In this document: positions 60,001 to 64,000 of the stretch, one piece after another
Position numbering within the stretch: position 1 is the first letter of the stretch
How the letters are laid out: the number at the start of each line of letters is the position of its first letter
Source: Aulostomus chinensis
Taxonomy: Eukaryota; Chordata; Actinopteri; Syngnathiformes; Aulostomidae
Assembly: GCA_037954235.1 (NCBI GenBank)
Contig: JBBMOA010000021.1
Coordinates: 730,001-794,000, forward strand
Reading direction: 5' to 3'
DNA: 64,000 bases
The notes under the pieces: model-generated
What the model saw: only the letters and a program-made list of their open reading frames with translations
The model's database searches: none
Told to the model about the DNA's origin: nothing
Made by a program: the position numbers and the translations under genes

Positions 60001-62218
60001 GGCGCTTTGTCAGCCTGTCCACCAATGAGATGATTTCGTTCATGCTGGTGGAGGCGCGATGGTTGAGAGCAGCGCCAAAGGCTCGCTTCCACAGTTGAGC
60101 CTCTTGAGTGAGCGCCAGCTTCAGCTCCTCGGTGTCAAAGAGGACGGAACCCACCGCGCAGGATGCAGGGAGCTCTGAAATCTGCGCTTCCAACTTCTTT
60201 GAGGACAGAAAGGCATCATGGGTAAAGAGAACAAACAATCCCACTACACATGTCCAGCTACACACACGCGAAATAGCATAACATGCTAGTAGACCTAGCA
60301 TACCGTATATGACATATATAGCATGATAGCTAGCAGGATGTTTGGCCATTTAACGTTTTTCCTGTTTTTTGGAATAAAAATCAATAGTTTTAACAAAATA
60401 GAAATAAATGACCAACTGATTGAACAAACCAGACGATTAGAAAAAGAAAAGTAGGATATTTACAAAATGCTTCAATAACTAGACCTACAAAAACCCATAT
60501 AATTAGTTAGCAACAATTCGTTTTAAGGGGTCGGACAAATGATGTTGGATCAGATTTCTTGTGCTGACATGGTTATGAAAGGCCAAAATGTTTCTTGATA
60601 GAAGGGATCCTGCTCAACTGCACGTCCACAGCGCCCCCTAGCCGCCACTCCAGCTTTGACTCTGATGACAAAGTTCAGTAGCGACGGACTCACAGAGTAG
60701 AAGCAGATCTGAGAGCTGAACTCTGTCAGCGAGGGGTTGGACTGCAGGAAGGCCTGGACCTGCTCCTCTGGGTCCTAAACACACCACGCTGTCAGTCGTC
60801 ATCAACAACAACAACAACAACAACAACAAGTTGAAATCAACACACTGACCAGGGTCCACAGGGTGGAGAAGCCAGCAAATTGGTTTAGCGATTCCGAAGC
60901 CTTAGACTTCAGCGACGACACGATGGAGCTGAGCTGACTCACCAAACTGACACCACCACCACCACAATAAATGTTGAATGGAGGGAGGAAAAACAATCAC
61001 CAGCATGTAGCAAAATCACAGTGTCTCCAATCATCTGACCAATGATATAAAAATACTGATTTAGAAAATATCATTGAAACTGGCATCCATTTAAAAAAAA
61101 TGAGAAATATATTTGATGGTTTATCATTTATCAAGTGTCTCCTGGGAAACGTCTCGCTGGACTGACTTGGTGATGTCCTTGTGCTCGGCTAGCTGGCGGT
61201 CCAGCGCTCTCAGTATCGGCGGCTTCACCGGGGCGTCGTCTCCTGCAGCAGCCGCCAACTCTACCTGGAGACAGAGACATGCAGCGATACGACAGGCTGC
61301 TCTCACAAGATGAATGAACGAAAAACAGCCAATAAAAACGCCATTCCATGCTTTCGTCCAGGCCGTGCTGCTCTCCAGTGACGAAGACGAGGAGCAAAAA
61401 TGCATGTTTTGAATTCACTGAGTTTTTAACACCTGAGTCTGAAGAAACCAACATTCTCTCATCAAATGTCTGAGCACAGCAAGAACGAGGAAACACCCTC
61501 ATTCTTCCCTCTTGTAAGAGTGAAACCTCTGCTGCCGTCCAGGCAGACACGGCGAGAGGGCGACCGGGGTACCTGCTGCTGCTTGAACTGCAGATGAGCG
61601 AACGTCCACAGAGGAAAGTCTTTCGTCACCAGCAGGACGGCGCTCACGAGCTCATTCAGCGCAACCTAAAACACAAACATGGGGTTTCACATCTCACAGA
61701 CATGAAGAACTGAGGGACGATCCGTCCAAGGGGTCAAAGGACGAGGGCCAAGACAAGCATGTGGAAGGAGTCCGAGGCCCTGATCCTGGCCAGACCTTTT
61801 TCACACGGGCCACTTGGCCATTCCTGGCAGTCCAAAGACGCACCGTCCCGGTAAGACTGAACAACCACAGATTTGACCAAAGGATACCTGTTGTATTTGT
61901 CTCTGTATAAAAGGTGAGACATGATGAGGTTTACCTGAATGTCATCCAGGCCCGGTCTGAGGACAACGTGAGGGATGGCGAGCTGAATGGAGGCTCTGAA
62001 TAGAGGGGGAGGAGCTAAATGGCACCTGGGGGCCGAGGAGGAGGAGGGCTGGTATCTGGGGACATGAAGTCTCCTCCGCAGGGCATCCAGGGAGGACTTT
62101 GTGGCTGATGGGGGGACGAACCAATCAGAATGCTGAAATGATGATGGCTGTTGATGCTGGGAGGACGGGATGAGGTTGGCTGACCTTTGACCAGAGCTTC
62201 CGTGTTGCGATGGCACAG
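28748..62218 (-). CDS. Axonemal dynein heavy chain, outer-arm DNAH5/DNAH8 class (5' end beyond window)
   Basis: I traced 74 exons with GT-AG borders and matching phases, together about 3,650 residues; this class is usually about 4,600, so roughly 1,000 N-terminal residues are missing to the right. Known role: force-generating ATPase of ciliary and flagellar outer arms. P-loops seen: GPAGTGKT (AAA1), GPSGAGKT (AAA2), GEQGTAKT (AAA3), GVGGSGKQ (AAA4). The C-terminus CPVYKKPRRTDL...HWTLRGTALLCDCK is of the DNAH5/DNAH8 type, unlike the inner-arm DNAH3/7/12 end. I cannot separate DNAH5 from DNAH8, nor from a fish-specific paralogue, by eye. No premature stop or frameshift was found in the traced exons, so the gene looks functional. 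Exon lists are given in the segment entries below. Confidence 0.92.
29890..30530 (-). mobile_element. LINE fragment (endonuclease-RT linker region)
   Basis: A 174-codon open stretch on the - strand (29956-30480) contains DGEDIDGLTDCVSEHFGLC, VRCYANNKLWVTSDLKALLN and NNIRNVWSGMREI. This series occurs between the endonuclease and reverse transcriptase of fish non-LTR elements of the jockey/Rex type. It lies in the dynein intron 29807-30679 and shares the gene's orientation. Borders were not resolved. Confidence 0.65.
34056..36662 (+). mobile_element. 5'-truncated L1-like LINE with 16-bp target-site duplication
   Basis: The element occupies 34072-36646 in the intron 33888-36657, antisense to the dynein gene. 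Its + strand encodes KMKRGKSPGMDGLPVEF, VDYKILSLIFARRLRK, FYKAFDTVEHQFLFRALQTF, a degraded catalytic LADDTD motif (about 34850) and an L1-type C-terminus ending near 36389. It ends in A-rich sequence after an AATAAA (36609-36614). Perfect copies of ACAAACAGCACCTGGT flank it (34056-34071 and 36647-36662). Frameshifts and stops show that it is inactive. Confidence 0.9.
36936..38155. mobile_element. Inverted-repeat element, copy A, with left arm expanded to a minisatellite
   Basis: A 67-bp unit containing CCAATGGCTGGTAGTGGG repeats about 12 times (36950-37750). Then come a core (about 37888-38010) and a single arm (38015-38075) that is the reverse complement of the minisatellite unit (ACCAGCCATTG...CTAAGCTAACTAGCC). 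No coding capacity was seen. The core and right arm recur at 46000 and 50195. The element lies in the dynein intron 36910-38317. Confidence 0.75.
38318..40923 (-). CDS. Dynein heavy chain exons: AAA5
   Basis: Exons from 3' to 5': 38318-38488, 38668-38850, 39180-39335, 39408-39602, 40747-40923. Landmarks in protein order: LVGDVLLATGFLSYAGPFNQ, GLPSDDLSIQNGIVVTKSSR, YPLLIDPQGQGKTWI, VTSLNHKYFRSHLENSLSLG, REELDPALDNILDRNYIKSG, VDVMKGFTLYITTKLANPAY and FTVTLRGLEDQLLGRVILLE. The intron 39603-40746 holds the L2 3' end, and the intron 36910-38317 holds an inverted-repeat element with an expanded arm. Confidence 0.92.
39805..40662 (+). mobile_element. L2-type LINE 3' end
   Basis: The + strand encodes KSLGVVLDSTLSFHTHINN, RLDCCNSLLFGLPHKLLHQL and, after a frameshift near 40135, HQLHWLPIKHRIDYKILL and APRLWNSLLPDIRNTDSIDT. 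It finishes in an (ATT)n tail (about 40638-40661), as L2 elements do. It lies in the dynein intron 39603-40746, antisense to the gene. Inactive fragment. Confidence 0.88.
40999..44083 (-). CDS. Dynein heavy chain exons: stalk coiled coils and microtubule-binding tip
   Basis: Exons from 3' to 5': 40999-41112, 41205-41309, 41420-41587, 42622-42735, 42822-42923, 43065-43199, 43608-43753, 43927-44083. The ascending coil (CC1) is in 43065-43753 with KDKAQVIVEEIEADKTAAES. The microtubule-binding tip starts with TIKPADIATVRKLQKPPHLI and includes RICGNVAGLCSWTQAM. The descending coil (CC2) is in 40999-41309 with AQAELAQAQEQLDAKQQELD. The 42822 donor is GTCGCC, unusual but also used at 43065, and it yields the expected FQRK-IDTVTADPE junction. 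Confidence 0.9.
41760..42420 (+). mobile_element. Possible Tx1/L1-like LINE C-terminal fragment
   Basis: A 121-codon + strand frame (41872-42237) ends with NWRDGTMEMYGVEKVETSIS, then HWEDWEDWEE. The W..-ME.Y..EK-W..W pattern resembles the extreme C-terminus of Tx1-like LINE proteins. The rest of the dynein intron 41588-42621 is unassigned. The resemblance is weak and borders are unknown. Confidence 0.35.
44161..47944 (-). CDS. Dynein heavy chain exons: AAA4
   Basis: Exons from 3' to 5': 44161-44319, 44389-44618, 44771-44892, 46116-46270, 46482-46592, 46683-46814, 47804-47944. The Walker A motif [20 protein letters not shown] is in 46116-46270. Downstream are GVTFLFTDNDIKDEAF, EVSNLFSRDELDDI, VLCFSPVGEKFR and FPGLISGCTVDWYQRW. 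The intron 44893-46115 is filled by a minisatellite derived from an inverted-repeat element. The donor of 47804-47944 runs directly into a CA-rich satellite. Confidence 0.9.
45010..46093. mobile_element. Inverted-repeat element, copy B, arm expanded to ~14 units
   Basis: It starts with CCAGGGAGCTGAGAGCCAGG. A ~68-bp unit (AGCTTAGCCCAATGGCT...) repeats about 14 times to about 46000, followed by part of the same core as copies A and C (CATGTTAAACTGGTATTCAT) up to about 46093. The right arm is missing. It fills the dynein intron 44893-46115 and ends only about 20 bp from the exon at 46116. Confidence 0.75.
47361..47803. repeat. (CACACGGA)n/(CA)n satellite abutting a dynein exon
   Basis: About 440 bp of CACA, GGACA and GACA words ends in pure (CA)n that touches the donor of exon 47804-47944. 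Open frames here give Thr-His or Cys-Val repeats on the two strands and are not genes. Confidence 0.95.
48098..51205 (-). CDS. Dynein heavy chain exons: AAA2-AAA3 link and AAA3
   Basis: Exons from 3' to 5': 48098-48163, 48884-49120, 49213-49305, 49618-49824, 49897-50064, 50508-50609, 50896-51030, 51116-51205. The Walker A motif GEQGTAKTVMIK is in 49897-50064. The Walker B region MTMFIDDINMPIINEWGDQ is in 49618-49824. [20 protein letters not shown] and FNCTLPSNSSIDKIFG follow in 48884-49120, and KFHYIFNLRDLSRIWQ spans the last exon. This nucleotide site is regulatory in dyneins. Confidence 0.92.
48285..48793. repeat. 43-bp minisatellite, about 12 units
   Basis: Near-identical units contain CATAGGACTACAAAAATACC and CTCATCACTCACACGC. 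They differ mainly at CAAGC/CACGC and TTGACA/TTCACA. It lies in the dynein intron 48164-48883. Confidence 0.95.
50195..50470. mobile_element. Inverted-repeat element, copy C, unexpanded
   Basis: This copy carries the core and right arm as in copy A (CCAGTCAGGAAAGTAGTTCC to GCTAACTAGCC) plus the outer sequence CAGGGTCTCAGCTCCCTGG, but no minisatellite. It lies in the dynein intron 50065-50507. Downstream similarity to copy A continues to the GGGCGTGT word near 50465. Confidence 0.75.
51326..52992 (-). CDS. Dynein heavy chain exons: AAA2
   Basis: Exons from 3' to 5': 51326-51502, 51650-51784, 52024-52241, 52714-52845, 52935-52992. Landmarks: DEDEPLFMSLINDLFPGI, LVQLYETQRVRHG, the P-loop [74 protein letters not shown] and NASPATVSRNGMVF. 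Confidence 0.93.
53485..53526. repeat. Short inverted repeat (hairpin)
   Basis: Two 16-bp arms, CACTCTGTTTGCCTGC and its complement with one mismatch, are separated by 10 bp. It lies in the dynein intron 52993-53597, which otherwise shows nothing recognisable. Confidence 0.85.
53598..55344 (-). CDS. Dynein heavy chain exons: AAA1, the main hydrolysis site
   Basis: Exons from 3' to 5': 53598-53732, 53815-54009, 54199-54386, 54603-54710, 54789-54859, 54937-55109, 55198-55344. The Walker A motif GPAGTGKTETTKD is split by the intron between 54789 and 54710. The Walker B region GAWGCFDEFNRI is in 54199-54386. Also seen: EYLGCTERLVITPLTDRCYI, NPGYAGRQELPENLK and HYDFGLRNILSVLRTLG. The 54387-54602 intron holds an 88-bp palindrome next to the donor. 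Confidence 0.93.
54505..54592. repeat. 88-bp near-perfect palindrome beside a splice donor
   Basis: 38-bp arms (54505-54542 and 54555-54592) are exact reverse complements. The 12-bp spacer is itself self-complementary (CTGG-GA-CCAG), so only one G-T pair and a 2-nt loop break the symmetry. It begins 10 bp inside the intron downstream of the exon 54603-54710. Confidence 0.97.
55403..55924 (+). mobile_element. Solo LTR with 5-bp target-site duplication
   Basis: A 512-bp segment (55408-55919) starts TGTTAG and ends TAACA, and is flanked on both sides by CCCTC (55403-55407 and 55920-55924). It contains an ATTAAA signal (55859-55864) near its 3' end, consistent with + orientation. No internal retrotransposon coding region remains. 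It lies in the dynein intron 55345-55944. Confidence 0.88.
55945..58757 (-). CDS. Dynein heavy chain exons: linker (mechanical lever)
   Basis: Exons from 3' to 5': 55945-56160, 56456-56584, 56675-56830, 56922-57032, 57217-57370, 57813-58012, 58112-58240, 58313-58424, 58595-58757. Landmarks of the DHC_N2 region in protein order: LYSSVIDSVAGYYDLLWADL, LKDWQAFKDLKKTIDDFTES, LYMMANKAMLPRHWTRL, EDSLMVLTSLLSSRYNAPFK, KWLSVQNLWIYLEAVFVGGD, FQNIDKSWQRIMQRAHEVP and KRLVFPRFFFVSDPALLEIL. The intron 55345-55944 contains a solo LTR. Confidence 0.92.
58825..62218 (-). CDS. Dynein heavy chain exons: distal linker edge and tail (partial)
   Basis: Exons from 3' to 5': 58825-58961, 59031-59149, 59599-59748, 59942-60196, 60694-60774, 60850-60933, 61151-61264, 61573-61665, 61935-62104, 62185-62218. 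The tail is less conserved, so calls rest on splice sites, phase and weak family resemblance (FQAEFDQLWRNYSTC, ELVSAVLLVTKDFPLWTF, TKSSLDALRRRL). The 5' border of 60850-60933 is uncertain: an alternative acceptor would extend it to 60949 but break phase with the next exon. The 34-bp exon 62185-62218 is the weakest call. Confidence 0.7.
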
Positions 62219-62344
62219 CTGACCGATGAAGTTGTAAAAGCAACAAGGAAGACAAGACAGACAACGAGTCTTCTGTCTGGAGTCAGGATGGAGACACTGG
62301 AAGGGTCCCTGAGGACGGGACGAGAGGACACAAGGCTGTGAGTG

Positions 62345-64000
62345 CTAGTGTGTAGGTGTGAGTGAGAGTGTGTAGGTGTGTATGACTGTGTGTGAGTGTG
62401 TGTGAGTGTGAAGGTGTGAGTGTAAGTGTGTTGGTGTGAGTGTGTAGGTGTGAGTGAGTGTGTGTAGGTGTGAGTGTGTAGGTGTGAGTGTGTGAGTGTG
62501 TAGGTGTGAGTGTGTGAGTGTGTAGGTGTGCGTGTAAGTGTGTTGGTGTGAGTGTGTAGGTGTGAGTGAGTGTGTGTAGGTGTGAGTGTGTAGGTGTGAG
62601 TGTGTGAGTGTGTAGGTGTGAGTGTGTGCGTGTAGGTGTGAGTGTGTCGGTGTGAGTGTCTAGGTTTGTGTGTGAGTGTGTAGGTGTGAGTGTGTAGGTG
62701 TGAGTGTGAGTGTGTAGGTGTGAGTGTGTCGGTGTGAGTGTGTAGGTTTGTGTGTGAGTGTGTAGGTGTGAGTGTGTAGGTGTGAGTGTGAGTGTGTAGG
62801 TGTGAGTGTTTAGGTGTGAGTGTGTAGGTTTGTGTGTGAGTGTGTAGGTGTGAGTGTGTAGGTTTGTGTGTGAGTGTGTAGGTGTGAGTGTGTAGGTGTG
62901 AGTGTGTAGGTATGAGTGAGTGTGTAGGTGTAGGTGTGTGTGTGAGTGTGTAGGTGTGAGTGTGTAGGTGTGAGTGAGTGTGTGTGTGTGTGTTTGTGTG
63001 AGTGTGTAGGTGTGTGTCAGTGTGTAGGTGTGTGTCAGTGTGTAGGTGTGAGTGTGTAAGTGTGTGTGAGTGAGAGTGTGTAGGTATGTATGAATGTGTG
63101 TGAGTGTGTAGGTGTGTGGGTGTGAGTGTGTAGGTGTGAGTGTATAGGTGTGAGTGTGTAGGTGCGTGTGAGTGTATAGGTGTGAGTGTGTAGGTGCGTG
63201 TGAGTGTGTAGGTGTGAGTGTGTAGGTATGTAGGTGTGAGTGTGTAGGTGCGTGTGAGTGTGAGTGTGTAGGTGTGAGTGAGTGTGTGTGAGTGTGTAAG
63301 TGTGAGTGAGTGTGTGAGTGTGTAGGTGTGTATGAGTGTGTGTGAGTGTGTAAGTGTGAGTGAGTGTGTGTGAGTGTGTAGGTGTGTGTGAGTGTGTAGG
63401 TGTGAGTGTGTAGGTGTGTGTGAGTGTGTGTGAAGGTGTGAGTGTAAGTGTGTAGGTGTGAGTGTGTAGGTGCGAGTGAGTGTGAGTGTGAGTGTGTAGG
63501 TGTGAGTGAGTGTGTGTGTGTGTTTGTGTAAGTGTGTAGGTGTGTGTCAGTGTAGGTGTGTGTCAGTGTGTAGGTGTGAGTGTGTAAGTGTGTGTGAGTG
63601 AGAGTGTGTAGGTATGTATGAATGTGTGTGAGTGTGTAGGTGTGTGGGTGTGAGTGTGTAGGTGTGAGTGTATAGGTGTGAGTGTGTAAGTGCGTGTGAG
63701 TGTATAGGTGTGAGTCTGTAGGTGCGTGTGAGTGTGTAGGTGTGAGTGTGTAGGTGTGTAGGTGTGAGTGTGTAGGTGCGTGTGAGTGTGAGTGTGTAGG
63801 TGTGAGTGAGTGTGTGTGAGTGTGTAAGTGTGAGTGAGTGTGTGAGTGTGTGTGAGTGTGTAAGTGTGAGTGAGTGTGTGTGAGTGTGTAGGTGTGTATG
63901 AGTGTGTGTGAGTGTGTAGGTGTGAGTGTGTAGGTGTGTGTGAGTGTGTAGGTGTGAGTGTGTGTGTGTGAGTGTGTAGGTGTGAGTGTGTAGGTGTGTG
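62345..64000. repeat. (GTGTGAGTGTGTAGGT)n array reaching the window edge
   Basis: At least 1.65 kb of GTGTGAGT and GTGTAGGT words with TGTAAGT variants. It appears to lie in a dynein intron upstream of the 62185-62218 exon and continues beyond the window. Confidence 0.96.

Noticed and set aside
8569..62218. Identification as the TMEFF2-CAVIN2-DNAH7 neighbourhood of human chromosome 2
   Set aside because: The dynein C-terminus and internal motifs are of the outer-arm DNAH5/DNAH8 class, not DNAH7, and the tomoregulin tail fits TMEFF1.

Overview
The window is vertebrate genomic DNA, most probably from a compact-genome teleost, likely a percomorph. The evidence is short GT-AG introns (often 70-110 bp), very dense (CA)n/(TG)n and poly-G/C tracts, and fish-type repeats: L2 and L1/Tx1-like LINE remnants, a 'GGCGGCACGGTGGAGCAGTGG' SINE-like repeat, and a solo LTR. 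No prokaryotic features, tRNA, rRNA or CRISPR array are visible. All gene models below come from reading exons by eye with splice-site and phase checks.

Three genes are supported. (1) tmeff1 (tomoregulin-1) lies on the + strand at 8569-16856. It has ten exons encoding about 343 residues: signal peptide, two follistatin/Kazal modules, an EGF-like module, one transmembrane helix and a short basic tail. (2) A cavin-family gene, best named cavin4 (murc), lies on the + strand at 20039-25492, with two exons and 308 residues. (3) A very large axonemal dynein heavy chain of the outer-arm DNAH5/DNAH8 class lies on the - strand from its stop codon at 28748 to the last recognisable exon at 62218. I could trace 74 exons (about 3,650 residues) with one continuous reading phase. 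They cover part of the tail, the linker, AAA1-AAA6, the stalk with its microtubule-binding tip, and the C-terminal domain. The first ~1,000 residues lie beyond the right edge. tmeff1 and cavin4 are head-to-tail; cavin4 and the dynein gene converge tail-to-tail.

Layout: 1-8030 is gene-poor, with a ~1.8 kb purine-rich minisatellite, an L2-type reverse-transcriptase remnant and a SINE-like copy. 8030-8568 is the GC-rich tmeff1 promoter/5'UTR. tmeff1 intron 1 holds a 25-bp minisatellite of about 60 units. The cavin4 intron holds a 1.45 kb array made almost only of G, T and A. 25.7-28.7 kb is the convergent intergenic spacer. The dynein introns carry most of the mobile DNA: an L1-like insertion with a perfect 16-bp target-site duplication, an L2 3' end, a Tx1-like fragment, a 512-bp solo LTR, and three copies of an inverted-repeat element, two of which have one arm expanded into a minisatellite. 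62.3-64.0 kb is a simple-sequence array that runs off the window.

The genes do not form a pathway: tmeff1 is a membrane signalling modulator, cavin4 a muscle caveolar coat protein, and the dynein a ciliary motor. No new gene system is apparent. The most interesting signals are structural: a retroposon that duplicated a splice donor, a near-perfect 88-bp palindrome beside another donor, minisatellites born from an inverted-repeat arm, and an intronic array of 5'-splice-site-like hexamers.
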